The notes under the pieces: model-generated
The model's database searches: none
What the model saw: the letters and a program-made list of their open reading frames with translations, nothing else
What the model was told of the DNA's origin: nothing
NCBI RefSeq assembly: GCF_004342025.1
Contig: NZ_SLWN01000027.1
Location: 1-64,000 of the forward strand
Source of the DNA: Kribbella steppae
GTDB lineage: Bacteria; Actinomycetota; Actinomycetes; Propionibacteriales; Kribbellaceae
DNA: 64,000 nucleotides
Reading direction: 5' to 3'
Shown here: in pieces, positions 42,826 to 52,119 of the stretch
Layout of the letters: each line of letters opens with the position of its first letter
Position numbering within the stretch: the stretch's first letter is position 1
Translations under genes and position numbers: made by a program

Positions 42826-43538
42826 CCACCACAGCTCGACCGACGACAGCCAGCCGCACCTCCGGCGACCCCACCCGCAATCACGCCCGCGTCGCAGGCT
42901 TCTTCTACCTGCTCACCTTCGCAGCGTCCCTGCCCGCCTTCTTCTTCATCGGATCGGCGGTGAACCCAGACCTCACCGTCGCTGCCGGGCACAACACCGA
43001 ACTCCTGGGGGCCGGCCTCCTGGACTTCGTCAACGCCCTCGCCGGTATCGGCAGCGCCGTGGCCCTGTTCCCGATCCTCAAGCGCCAGAACCAGGCCCTC
43101 GCACTCGGCATCGTCACCTCCCGGCTGCTCGAGGCGGCGATCATCATGACCGGCGTGGCCAGCCTTCTCGCCGTCGTCACCCTCAACCAGCACGGCGCCG
43201 GCTCGGTCGAGAGCAGCCAGGCCCTCGTGGCCGTCCGCGAGTGGACGTTCCTCTTCGGTCCGGGCTTCATGGCAAGCATCAACGCCGTCCTGCTCGGCAC
43301 GCTGATGTACCAGTCGCGTCTGGTTCCGCGGATCATTCCCACCGTCGGTCTCATCGGGGCCCCGCTGCTCTTCGCCGCCAACATCGCGACCCTGTTCGGC
43401 CACAACGAGCAGGACTCCGGCATCACGATGCTCGCGACGGTCCCCGTCGCCTTCTGGGAGGTGTCGGTCGGCACCTGGATGCTCGTCAAGGGGTTCAAGC
43501 CCTCGCCGGTCACCGCCGGCATCGTCAAGGTCGACTGA
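42822..43538 (+). CDS. DUF4386 membrane protein
   Basis: A 238-residue polytopic protein with about six membrane segments. DUF4386 marks include NHARVAGFFYLLTFAASLPAF, WTFLFGPGFMASINAVLLGT and LVPRIIPTVGLIGAPLL. Function unknown. It is translationally coupled to the 98-residue protein and followed by a terminator hairpin, so the two genes form a closed operon downstream of the MalT-like regulator. Confidence 0.87.
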   Translation: MTTTARPTTASRTSGDPTRNHARVAGFFYLLTFAASLPAFFFIGSAVNPDLTVAAGHNTELLGAGLLDFVNALAGIGSAVALFPILKRQNQALALGIVTSRLLEAAIIMTGVASLLAVVTLNQHGAGSVESSQALVAVREWTFLFGPGFMASINAVLLGTLMYQSRLVPRIIPTVGLIGAPLLFAANIATLFGHNEQDSGITMLATVPVAFWEVSVGTWMLVKGFKPSPVTAGIVKVD

Positions 43539-43562
43539 CCATACGTCGCCAGGACCATCGAA

Positions 43563-43600
43563 CGGCGCGGCCCACAGCCAGTTGGCGGTGGGCCGCGCCG
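43563..43600 (+). terminator. terminator after the DUF4386 operon
   Basis: Perfect 13-base GC-rich arms (CGGCGCGGCCCAC and complement) around a 12-base loop, 24 bases after the stop. No T-run follows. Confidence 0.75.
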
Positions 43601-43676
43601 ACAGGCCAGACGGCTATCGTGAGGAACGCGCGAAGCACCTCCCGCCAGTCATCTTGACCGCCGTGAGGAGAGCCAG

Positions 43677-44903
43677 ATGCCACAGAACCGGGTTGGCTGG
43701 GGCTTCATCTCGCTCTACGCGTTGGCCACCATGGGCATCTCGCTGGTGTTTCTCGCCCCACTGCTGGTCTCTCTGGCCTTGAAGGTCAACTCGCTCGTGG
43801 GCATCGAGCAAGCACCGAACAGCCTGGCGCTCGTCGCCGGCGTCGGCTCCATCGTGGCGATGGTCGGAAACCCGTTCTTCGGCAAGTTGAGCGACCGTAC
43901 GTCGTCACGATTGGGTATGCGGCGGCCCTGGATGGTTGCCGGCCTGGGCGGTGGGACTTTGGGCATCCTCATCGTCGCGCTGGCACCCAACGTCCTCGTG
44001 GTCCTGGTCGGATGGTGTTTCGCCCAGCTTTCCCTCAACGCTCTGCTCGCGGCTCAGGTGGCGGTGTTGCCGGACCAGGTCCCTGTCGTTCAGCGCGGTT
44101 CGGTTGCTGGTGTGCTGGGCATCGGTCTGCCCATCGCGTCGGTGAGCGCCACCTTCCTGGTCCAACTGTTCACCGGCAACCGACTCGCCATGTTCCTGGT
44201 TCCGTGCGCGATCGGCGGGTTCTTCGTCCTGCTGTTCGTGAGCACGCTGAAGGATCGCCGGCTCGACCCGGCGGACAAGCCGGCCTGGTCATTGCGGGAA
44301 CTGCCTAGCACGTTCTACGTCAACCCCCGCAAGAGCCCGGACTTCGCCTGGGCTTTCGCCAGCCGATTCATGCTTCTGCTGGCCTACGCCCTCCTCACCA
44401 CCTACCAGGCCTACTACCTGCTCGACCAGCTCGGCAGCAGCGAGGACGACGTACCGCATCAGGTCTTCCTCGGCACCCTCGTCCAGTCCGTCGTCCTCGT
44501 CGCCGCGTCCCTGATCGGTGGCCGGATCTCCGACCGGACGGGACGACGGAAGATCCTCGTCGTCACCGCGTCGATCGTGTACGGCGTGGCGCTGTTCGTG
44601 ATCGCCCTCGCCGACGACTTCAACGGCTTTCTCGTCGGCATGGCCATCAGCGGACTCGGTTTCGGCCTGTACATCGCGGTCGACCTCGCGCTCGTGGCCG
44701 ACGTACTGCCGGACCGAGCCAGTGCGGCGAAGGATCTCGGCGTGTTCAACATCGCCAGCGCGCTCCCGTTCTTCGTCGCGCCCGCGATCGCGCCGGCCAT
44801 CCTGGCGATCGGCAGCGGCAGTTACGCCGTGCTCTACACCGTCGCAGGGCTCAGTGCCATCGTCGGAGCCGTCGCCATCCTGCCGGTGAAGCGCGTCCGA
44901 TGA
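43677..44903 (+). CDS. MFS transporter
   Basis: A 408-residue protein with about twelve membrane segments and the MFS motif A-like loops GKLSDRTSSRLGMRRPW and GGRISDRTGRRKI. Its layout resembles sugar/cation-symporter-like MFS proteins. The substrate is unknown. It stands alone between a terminator and the convergent SGNH hydrolase gene; GAGGAGAG precedes the ATG. Confidence 0.88.
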   Translation: MPQNRVGWGFISLYALATMGISLVFLAPLLVSLALKVNSLVGIEQAPNSLALVAGVGSIVAMVGNPFFGKLSDRTSSRLGMRRPWMVAGLGGGTLGILIVALAPNVLVVLVGWCFAQLSLNALLAAQVAVLPDQVPVVQRGSVAGVLGIGLPIASVSATFLVQLFTGNRLAMFLVPCAIGGFFVLLFVSTLKDRRLDPADKPAWSLRELPSTFYVNPRKSPDFAWAFASRFMLLLAYALLTTYQAYYLLDQLGSSEDDVPHQVFLGTLVQSVVLVAASLIGGRISDRTGRRKILVVTASIVYGVALFVIALADDFNGFLVGMAISGLGFGLYIAVDLALVADVLPDRASAAKDLGVFNIASALPFFVAPAIAPAILAIGSGSYAVLYTVAGLSAIVGAVAILPVKRVR

Positions 44904-44906
44904 CCC

Positions 44907-45611
44907 TCAGATCCGCTGTCCGAGCGCTCGCACTGTCTCGGCCGCGGCGACCGCGTCACTGCGAGCGTTGCCGTGGCGGCCGTCGGAGCTGTAGATGCCG
45001 GGGTCGGTGGACAGTGGGTGGTCGGTCAGGTTGATGTGGATGGTGCCGAGCTTGTCGGCGAGGGCGGCGGTCCGGGTCGAGAGGGTTCGCATGCGTTGCC
45101 TGAGGCCTGGTCGGAGCCAGTCGGCGACAGCCGGGCTGTAGGAGATGTCGAACATACCCAGCGTCATCACCTCGGCGCCGGCGTCCTGCAACGCGGTGAT
45201 CATCAGGGTCAGGGCGCGATCGACCCGGTCGGGGTCGTAGGTGGCCGGGAAGGCGTCGTTGCCGCCGCCGACGACCAGGGCGAGATCGGGGCCGAAGGCC
45301 AGCGCCGGGTCGAGTTGGGTGGCGAGGATCTCGCGGCTGCGCAGGCCGCTGATGCCGAGGTTGCGGTAGGCGAGCTCGGGTCGGACCGCCCGGAGCTCGG
45401 CCGCGATCCGGTCGGCCCACTGCAGGTCGCTGTAGCCGTCGACCGGTTCACACAGACCCTGGACGACGCTGTCACCGAGGACGACGAAGCGCCGCCAGGG
45501 ATGGCCGCCGAGCAGTTCCTCGCTCTCACCGGGAGCAAGGCAGTACGGGTCGGTCGCTTCGTTCATGTCGCCTCCGCGGGGTGAGGCAGTGGGGGCGGTT
45601 GACTCGTTCAT
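44907..45611 (-). CDS. SGNH/GDSL-type hydrolase
   Basis: A 234-residue esterase-like protein. Block I VVLGDSVVQG has the nucleophile serine, block III-like GGGNDAFP, and a C-terminal block with Asp and His in SDGRHGNA. No signal peptide, so it is cytoplasmic. The ATG at 45611 overlaps the MFS stop. A second ATG at 45566 also has GGAGG upstream and repeats the MNE(S/A)T start, so the true start could be either. Third gene of a ligase-exporter-hydrolase operon. Confidence 0.83.
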   Translation of the reverse strand: MNESTAPTASPRGGDMNEATDPYCLAPGESEELLGGHPWRRFVVLGDSVVQGLCEPVDGYSDLQWADRIAAELRAVRPELAYRNLGISGLRSREILATQLDPALAFGPDLALVVGGGNDAFPATYDPDRVDRALTLMITALQDAGAEVMTLGMFDISYSPAVADWLRPGLRQRMRTLSTRTAALADKLGTIHINLTDHPLSTDPGIYSSDGRHGNARSDAVAAAETVRALGQRI

Positions 45612-46825
45612 ACTGCCTCGGCGGGGGCTGGGGCGTCGAGGACTTTGCCGGGGCCTCGGTGGAGCAGTGGGTAGACGCTGACGATCAGGCAGGCGATGCC
45701 GGACCCGATGAGTGCCGGGATCAGGCCGAAGGCGGTCACCAGTTCGCCGGCCAGTAAGGCGCCGAGGGGGAGTCCGGCGAACGAGGTCGCCGCGACGAGG
45801 CCGATCACCCGGGCCTGCAGATCCTTCGGGACGTGTTCGTAGAGCACCGCGCCGAAGACCGGGTTGATGGCAGCAATCCCGATCCCGGACAGGAACGTCA
45901 CCGCCATCACCAGGACCAGGTCGTCGCTGAGCCCGAGAACGAGCAGGCGTGGACTGCCGCCGATGAAGGCGCCGACGGCAAAGGTCAGGTAGCGCGGCAC
46001 CTTGGTGGCGAGTACGGCGAACCCGATACTGCCGAGCAATGCGCCGGCCGAGAACGCGCCGAGGGTCAGACCGAGGCCCGCCGGTGAGCCGAGTACCTCC
46101 GCGACCCAGAGCGGGATGAACACCGCCGTACTCGCACTGGCGAAGATGTTGATGGTGAACGTGGTGATCAGCATCGTGGCGAGCAGGGCGTCGCGTCGTA
46201 CGAAGGAGAATCCGACCGCGAGGGACCGGAAGTACTTGTCCCGCCGCGCTTCCACCGTGGTGTCCGGCGGGTACACGAACGCGGCGACCAGCAGGCCGCA
46301 CACCACGAAGGTCCCCACGTCGATCCACAACACCGAGGCCGCGTCAGTCCAGTAGATGAGCAACCCGGCCAGCGGCGCGGCCAGCAGAGTCGCTCCCCGA
46401 GCGAACGCCTCATGCAGCGAGGTCACCCGGATGAGTGCGACCTCGGCTGCCTCCGCCATCGGCCGCAGCAGCAACTCCTTGGACCGATCCGCGACGCCGC
46501 GCAACGCACCCGCCACAGCCACCAGCAACAACAGTGCCGCGAACCCGAGCTCGGTGGTCGCGGCGATCGCAGCGACCGCGACCGCACTCGCCAGGTTCGC
46601 GATGATCGAGGACAGCCGCGCACCGAGCCGATCGATGACCGGACCGCCCATGATGCTGGCCACGATGTACGGCACCATCTCGGCCGCCGCGACCAGCCCC
46701 ATCCGGGCCGGACTGCCGGTGGTCACCAGCACCAGCCACGGAATCGCCACCATCGAAATCCGGCTGCCCACCGCGGACAGGACGTCGGCGGTGAACAGCA
46801 CCACCAACCCGCGGCGTGGTGTCAT
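45608..46825 (-). CDS. MFS exporter
   Basis: A 405-residue, roughly twelve-segment transporter of the enterobactin-exporter-like MFS class (LFTADVLSAVGSRISMVAIPWLV, GGPVIDRLGAR). It is sandwiched between the third acyl-AMP ligase and an SGNH hydrolase with ATGA overlaps on both sides, so it probably exports the product of that small operon or of the wider cluster. Confidence 0.87.
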   Translation of the reverse strand: MTPRRGLVVLFTADVLSAVGSRISMVAIPWLVLVTTGSPARMGLVAAAEMVPYIVASIMGGPVIDRLGARLSSIIANLASAVAVAAIAATTELGFAALLLLVAVAGALRGVADRSKELLLRPMAEAAEVALIRVTSLHEAFARGATLLAAPLAGLLIYWTDAASVLWIDVGTFVVCGLLVAAFVYPPDTTVEARRDKYFRSLAVGFSFVRRDALLATMLITTFTINIFASASTAVFIPLWVAEVLGSPAGLGLTLGAFSAGALLGSIGFAVLATKVPRYLTFAVGAFIGGSPRLLVLGLSDDLVLVMAVTFLSGIGIAAINPVFGAVLYEHVPKDLQARVIGLVAATSFAGLPLGALLAGELVTAFGLIPALIGSGIACLIVSVYPLLHRGPGKVLDAPAPAEAV

Positions 46826-48363
46826 GAGCCACCCACCAGATCTCCATGGAGCTCCGCATAAAGCTTGCGCAGCGCAACCTTGTCCACCTTGGCGATGCGG
46901 GTCAGCGGCAACTCATCCACGAAGTCGATGGAGGTAGGACTCCACATCTCGTTCAAGGTGTCAGTGACCAACTGCTGGAGGTCAGCAACACGAACAGGTG
47001 TGCGGGTGACGACGAAGGCGTGTACTGCTTCGCCGACCACGGGATCCGGTACGCCGATCACGGCGGTGGTGCGGACGGCGGGATGGGTAGCCAGCACGTC
47101 TTCGATCGGGCGGCAGAAGATCGCCCAGTTGCGGCGGGTGGTGATGATCATGTCGTGCACGCGATCGACCAGGAACAGGAACCCGTCCTCGTCGACGTAG
47201 CCGAGATCGCGGGTCCGCAACCACCCGTCGACCAACGTCTCCGCGGTCAGCTCCGGCTTCCCGAGATACCCCGCGAACGTGAGCTTGCTCTGCACCCACA
47301 CCTCCCCGGTCTGTCCCGGCGGCAGCACCTTCCGGTCGTCATCCCGGATCTCGATGCGCACATCGCCGTACGGCGTACCGGCTGAAGCCAACCGCTCGGG
47401 GTGCAAGGGATCTTCGGTCAGCCCTGGCAACGCGGTGACGACGACGGCCTCGCTCAGTCCGTAGACGATCCGCAGCACCGGACCGAACCGCGCGATGCCC
47501 TGACGCAGTCGCGCCGGCGTGGCCGGCCCGGCACCGACGTTGAGCATGAACAGGCTGCTGCAGTCGATGTCCTCCCCACCGGGATGGTCGAGCAGTTCGT
47601 AGAGCATCGGCGGCGTGACATAGGTCGACGTGATCCTCTCCGTCGAGACGATCCGGTAGAACTCGTCCGGTGACCAGGTGTCGGTCAGGAACAGCACCCC
47701 ACCGGCGAACAGGTTGAAGAAGCTGGTGATCTGGCCGCTCGCCAGCCACAACGGCGAACCTGAGTAGTGCCGCAACAGCGGGAATCCGTTGGCGACGAAG
47801 GCCTCGGCGAGATCGAGGATCTGCTCGTAGAAGCTCTGCGTGTGGTGCACGAGCTTCGGATCACCGGTCGTCCCGCTCGTCTGCAACACCGAGTCCGGCG
47901 CCGGCACCGCCGGATCGATCTCGTACGGCGAGGACGCCGAGCGTTGGGTGATATCAGTCAGCTCGAATGCCGGCATCGGCGCGAGCGACTCGGCCAGCTC
48001 GCGACCCAGGTGGCCGTCGTACACGAGGGCGTCCGCATCAGCCAGTACGGCGAACCGGTCGATCTCCCGGCGGGACGTGATCGGTGCGCACCACAGCACC
48101 CGGCAACCGTGCAGATGCAGGGCGAGCTGGAGTGCCGGCGCGTCGAAGCAGTTCGCCGCCATCACCAGCACCTTGCTGCCCGGCCGGATCCCGGCGTCCC
48201 TGGCCGCGGCCGCGATCCGCAGCACGTCGCCGATCAGTTCGCCGTACGTCGCCCGCCGGTCACCGCGGACCAGCGCGGGACGCTCGGCAAAGCGCTGGAA
48301 CAGAGTTAGCGCCCGCAGCGCATAATTGCTGCCGTGCTCGGGCAGGACGAATTCAGGCGGCAT
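46822..48363 (-). CDS. acyl-AMP ligase III (ANL superfamily)
   Basis: A 513-residue adenylating enzyme. ATP loop LQTSGTTGDPKLVHH, YGLSEAV, GWLRTRDLGYVDEDG, and the C-terminal lysine in RIAKVDKVALR. The ATG at 48363 has GAGGGAG 11 bases upstream; longer starts run into a low-complexity region without support. It belongs to the class that activates aryl or medium acids, but its substrate cannot be read. It is the first gene of a minus-strand operon with an exporter and a hydrolase. Confidence 0.85.
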   Translation of the reverse strand: MPPEFVLPEHGSNYALRALTLFQRFAERPALVRGDRRATYGELIGDVLRIAAAARDAGIRPGSKVLVMAANCFDAPALQLALHLHGCRVLWCAPITSRREIDRFAVLADADALVYDGHLGRELAESLAPMPAFELTDITQRSASSPYEIDPAVPAPDSVLQTSGTTGDPKLVHHTQSFYEQILDLAEAFVANGFPLLRHYSGSPLWLASGQITSFFNLFAGGVLFLTDTWSPDEFYRIVSTERITSTYVTPPMLYELLDHPGGEDIDCSSLFMLNVGAGPATPARLRQGIARFGPVLRIVYGLSEAVVVTALPGLTEDPLHPERLASAGTPYGDVRIEIRDDDRKVLPPGQTGEVWVQSKLTFAGYLGKPELTAETLVDGWLRTRDLGYVDEDGFLFLVDRVHDMIITTRRNWAIFCRPIEDVLATHPAVRTTAVIGVPDPVVGEAVHAFVVTRTPVRVADLQQLVTDTLNEMWSPTSIDFVDELPLTRIAKVDKVALRKLYAELHGDLVGGS

Positions 48364-48565
48364 TTCGGTAATGGCTCCCTCGACTCCGGCCACCCCCAGC
48401 CGTCGGCGCGACTCTACTGGATGCACGGGCGGCTGGAAAGAGTCCGGAATCCCTGCTGGACAGGCGTGACCGTCGCTCTGCGGAGTCGGTCGGTCACTCG
48501 ACCTCGCGGGTGAAGGAATACCCCTGCGATCCGGCCGGACAACCGCTTGGCTAACCGCTGCGAAA

Positions 48566-48581
48566 GCATTTCCAGAAATGC
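48566..48581. promoter_or_regulatory. palindromic candidate operator in a divergent promoter region
   Basis: GCATTTC and GAAATGC flank two bases, giving a 16-base dyad; GCATTTCC is repeated directly at 48580-48587. It lies in the 295-base gap between ligase III and the exported esterase, near a weak promoter-like TTGACC (48594-48599) and TATTAC (48615-48620). No other gene is visible in the gap. The regulator is unknown. Confidence 0.5.
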
Positions 48582-48658
48582 ATTTCCGTTTCATTGACCG
48601 GATTACTCGCTGCGTATTACGTTCCGTCCGCCATCCGATTCCGCCAGGAGGTCCGTCC

Positions 48659-49945
48659 ATGCATATTTCCAGCAGTTGGCGCGCGGTCGCGGTGACCGCG
48701 GCGCTCACCCTGGCCGGCTCCAGCCTGGCCGGTGCGGGCTACAGCTCAGGTCACCGCGACTCCGAGTGGGTGGGCACCTGGGCGACCGCGGTCACCCACG
48801 GCAACGCATCCGGATCGACCAACCTCGGGCTGACCGACCAGAGTGTCCGGCTCGTGGTGCGGCCGACCGTCGGTGGCGACCGGATCCGGATCCGGCTGTC
48901 GAACATCTACGGCGAGAAGACCGTCACCGTCGGCGCCGCGACCGTTGCCAAGTCCAACAAGGCGACCCCGGAGCTGTCGGACATCGACCCCACAACCCTG
49001 CGGACGTTGACGTTCAACGGTGCCGGGACCGCGTCGATGGTCAAGGGCAGCGAACTGCTCAGCGACCCGGTCAACCTGCGGCTCGGCAACCTCGACGACC
49101 TCGTCGTCAGCCTGTACTTCCCGGAGAACACCGGCCCGACGACGTTCCACGGCTCGTCGATCCAGGACAACTTCGTCGGCCCGTCGAACCTGGTCACCCA
49201 GCCCGGTGGCGCGGCGTACACACTGACCCGGCGCTGCTGCTGGTTCTTCCTGTCCGGCGTCGACGTGGAGACCGACAAGGCCGACGGATCGATCGTCGTT
49301 CTCGGCGACTCGATCACCGACGGCACCGCGAGCACGTTCAACGCCAACAACCGCTGGCCCGACCAGCTCGCCGAGCGTCTGATCGCGTCGGCCGACAAGC
49401 GGGACAAGGTGCCGAGTGTGCTGAACGCGGGCCTGGCCGGCAGCCGGCTCAACCACGAGGGCAGCGAGCCGTCCGACAACGGTGCCTTCCCCGGTTTCAA
49501 CGAGGTCGGTGTGAACTCGCTGGCCCGGCTGAACGAGGACGTGTTCGCGCAGACCGGCGTACGCACCGTCATCACCGAACTGGGAGTCAACGACATCTGG
49601 ATGTCCGACGACTCCGCGGCCGAGATCATCGGCGCGCTGCGCCAGGTGAACGCGCAGGTCAAGGAACGCGGACTGCGCAGCCTGGTCACCACGATCACGC
49701 CGTTCGAGGGCATCGGCGGCACGGACAGCTGGACCCCGGCGAAGGAGGCCACCCGGCAGGCGGTGAACAGCTACCTGCGATCGAGCAAGGAGTTCGGCGG
49801 CGTGCTGGACTTCGACAAGGTGCTGCGTGACCCGGCCGCGCCGAGCAAGCTGAACCCGGCCTACGACTCGGGTGACCACATCCACCCGAACGACGCGGGC
49901 TACCAGGCGATGGCGGCGTCGGTGCCGCTCGATCTGGTGCGCTGA
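48659..49945 (+). CDS. exported SGNH/GDSL esterase
   Basis: A 428-residue secreted hydrolase. Signal peptide (residues 1-25, RAVAVTAALTLAGSSLAGA), an N-terminal beta domain (EWVGTWATAVTHG), then the SGNH core: GDSITDG (serine), AGSRLNHEG, LGVNDIWM and the C-terminal Asp-His in SGDHIHPNDAGY. Such proteins deacylate polysaccharides or lipids. The ATG at 48659 has AGGAGG 7 bases upstream. It is followed 5 bases later by the P450 gene; whether they act together is unclear. Confidence 0.9.
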   Translation: MHISSSWRAVAVTAALTLAGSSLAGAGYSSGHRDSEWVGTWATAVTHGNASGSTNLGLTDQSVRLVVRPTVGGDRIRIRLSNIYGEKTVTVGAATVAKSNKATPELSDIDPTTLRTLTFNGAGTASMVKGSELLSDPVNLRLGNLDDLVVSLYFPENTGPTTFHGSSIQDNFVGPSNLVTQPGGAAYTLTRRCCWFFLSGVDVETDKADGSIVVLGDSITDGTASTFNANNRWPDQLAERLIASADKRDKVPSVLNAGLAGSRLNHEGSEPSDNGAFPGFNEVGVNSLARLNEDVFAQTGVRTVITELGVNDIWMSDDSAAEIIGALRQVNAQVKERGLRSLVTTITPFEGIGGTDSWTPAKEATRQAVNSYLRSSKEFGGVLDFDKVLRDPAAPSKLNPAYDSGDHIHPNDAGYQAMAASVPLDLVR

Positions 49946-49950
49946 TCGTC

Positions 49951-51168
49951 ATGCCTGCCCGGACCGCGAACGAAGTTCTCGCCGCCCTCGGTTCCGAGCA
50001 AGGTCGACGCGATCCGATGCCGCTCTTCGCCGAGCTGCATCGGATCGGCCCGGTCTGCCGCCTCGAGCCCGGAAGCTCGCCGTACGCCGTGGTGGTGAAC
50101 GGGTACGACGCTGCCCAGGAAGCACTCAAGGACACCAGGTTCCACCGGTTGCTGACCGCGGACCCGGACCCGCAGGACTCGGTCCTGCGCCGGCTCGGCG
50201 GGTCGATGATGTTCCGCAACGAGCCGGACCATCTGCGGATGCGCAAGGTCTTCCAGGCGGTGCTGACACCGCGCCGGCTGGCCGGCTTCGAATCCGTCGT
50301 CGACGGCTTGGTCACCGAGCTGCTCGACGACCTCGGGAAGGCGGGCGCCGATCGGCTAGTGGTGGACTTCGTCGACTTCGCCTATCGGCTCCCGATCACG
50401 GTGATCGGGACATTCCTCGGGATCCCGCGCTCCGACCTCGGCTGGTTCCGCGACCGGACCCAGCGGATCGACGAGTACCTCGACCTGGGTGGCAAGGCGC
50501 CGGAGAAGCTGGCGGCCGCGAACCAGGCCGCCGACGAGCTCAACGCCTACTACGCACGGATGATCGGCGACCGCCGGCTCCGGCCGCGCGACGACCTGGT
50601 CGGATCTCTTGTACATGCGCTTGATTCGGGGACGTCGGGGATCGACGAGCAGGAGTTGATCGACAACCTGCTGGTGCTGGTCAACGCGAGCTTCGTGACC
50701 ACGATGAACCTGCTCACCAACGGACTCGAGTTGCTGCTCGCCGAGCCACCACTCGTCGACGCGGTGCGCGACGATCCGGGGCTGGCGGCGGACTATGTCG
50801 AGGAGATCCTGCGGCACCAGAGCTCGGTGCAGCTGATCAGCCGGAAGGCGTCGATCGATCTCGAGCTGGCCGGCGTACCGATCGCCGAGGGCAGTCTGGT
50901 GCTGATCCTGCCCGGCGCGGCGAACCGGGATCCGGCCCGACATCCCGACGCCGACACTTTCGATCCGGGCCGTGACGACCTTCAGCACCTGTCCTTCGGC
51001 GCCGGACCGTTCTACTGTGTCGGGGCTGCGCTGGCCCGGATGGAAGGGCGGGCCGCGTTCGGGCAGCTGTTCCGCCGGTTCCCCGGACTGCGACTCGAGA
51101 GCGAGCCGGTGCGGAGTCGTAGCTTGCTGCTGCGTGGGCACCAGTCCATGCCGATCCGATTGGGGTGA
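49951..51168 (+). CDS. cytochrome P450
   Basis: A 405-residue bacterial class I P450. Haem loop FGAGPFYCVGAALARME with the axial cysteine, ExxR as EEILRHQ, and the I-helix region NASFVTTMN, which lacks the usual AGxxT acid-alcohol pair form. It would need ferredoxin and reductase from elsewhere. It heads a run with an HSL-type hydrolase, Hmo and HpgT. A role in tailoring a 4-hydroxyphenylglycine-type or aryl product is inferred from position only. Confidence 0.9.
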   Translation: MPARTANEVLAALGSEQGRRDPMPLFAELHRIGPVCRLEPGSSPYAVVVNGYDAAQEALKDTRFHRLLTADPDPQDSVLRRLGGSMMFRNEPDHLRMRKVFQAVLTPRRLAGFESVVDGLVTELLDDLGKAGADRLVVDFVDFAYRLPITVIGTFLGIPRSDLGWFRDRTQRIDEYLDLGGKAPEKLAAANQAADELNAYYARMIGDRRLRPRDDLVGSLVHALDSGTSGIDEQELIDNLLVLVNASFVTTMNLLTNGLELLLAEPPLVDAVRDDPGLAADYVEEILRHQSSVQLISRKASIDLELAGVPIAEGSLVLILPGAANRDPARHPDADTFDPGRDDLQHLSFGAGPFYCVGAALARMEGRAAFGQLFRRFPGLRLESEPVRSRSLLLRGHQSMPIRLG

Positions 51169-51172
51169 TCCG

Positions 51173-52099
51173 ATGCCGCTGGACCCGCAGGTCGAGGCCA
51201 TGCGTGCCGAACGCGAGGCCAACCAGGTTCCGCAGCTCTACACCCAAACGCTGGCCGAGGCCCGTGCCGCCGACCTCGAGTCCATCCAGGCAGCGGGCGG
51301 TGAGGTCGAAGCGGTTCACCACGTCGAGGACATCGCGACCGACGACGGTGTGCCCTTGCGCGTCTACCGGCCGGACCAGGACGGCCCGCTGCCGACGCTG
51401 ATCTACTTCTTCGGCGGCGGCTGGACACTGGGGAGCATCGAGACCGCGGACGGCATCAGCCGCACACTGGCCAATGCCGTTCCCTGTCAGGTGATCACGG
51501 TCGGCTACCGGCTCGCGCCGGAACACCCGTTCCCGGCCGCGGTGCACGACTGCCACAACGCCACCCATTGGATCGCGGCGCATGCCGAGGAGCTGGAGGT
51601 GGACCCGACCCGGCTGGCCGTCGGCGGCGACAGTGCCGGCGGCAACCTGGCGGCCGCGACCACTTTGCTTGCCCGGGACAACGGTCCGGAGTTGGTCGGC
51701 CAACTGCTGGTGTACCCGAACACGCTCTACGGCTCGGACACCATCTCGATGCGGGCCGGTGACGACCCGTACCTCTTCAACAAGACCTCGGTCGGCTGGT
51801 ACTGGGACCACTACCTGACCGACTCCGCCGACGGCCTGAACCCGCTCGCCTCCCCGCTCCTCGCCGAGTCGCACGCGAATCTCCCGCCCGTGCTGGTGAT
51901 CACTGCGGAGTACGACCCGCTGCGCGACGAGGGTGAGTACTACGCGGAGAAGTTGCACGCCGCCGACGTACCGACCACCCTCAGCCGGTACGACGGGATG
52001 GTGCACGGCTTCTTCGCGATGTCGGGCATCCTCGACGGCGGCAAGAAGGCGATGGCCGAGGCGTCCACCTGGCTGAGCGGGATCTTCGGTGATGACTGA
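51173..52099 (+). CDS. alpha/beta hydrolase, hormone-sensitive-lipase family
   Basis: A 308-residue esterase or thioesterase. The oxyanion motif is FGGGW rather than the standard HGGGW, the nucleophile is in GGDSAGG, the acid in EYDPLRDEG and the histidine in MVHGFF. The start ATG at 51173 follows the P450 stop by 4 bases. In glycopeptide clusters a hydrolase and P450 pair (Bhp/OxyD) works on carrier-bound amino acids; this pair could be analogous, but the families differ in detail. Confidence 0.87.
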   Translation: MPLDPQVEAMRAEREANQVPQLYTQTLAEARAADLESIQAAGGEVEAVHHVEDIATDDGVPLRVYRPDQDGPLPTLIYFFGGGWTLGSIETADGISRTLANAVPCQVITVGYRLAPEHPFPAAVHDCHNATHWIAAHAEELEVDPTRLAVGGDSAGGNLAAATTLLARDNGPELVGQLLVYPNTLYGSDTISMRAGDDPYLFNKTSVGWYWDHYLTDSADGLNPLASPLLAESHANLPPVLVITAEYDPLRDEGEYYAEKLHAADVPTTLSRYDGMVHGFFAMSGILDGGKKAMAEASTWLSGIFGDD

Positions 52100-52119
52100 G
52101 GTGTTGCGCGGCGAGGCCG

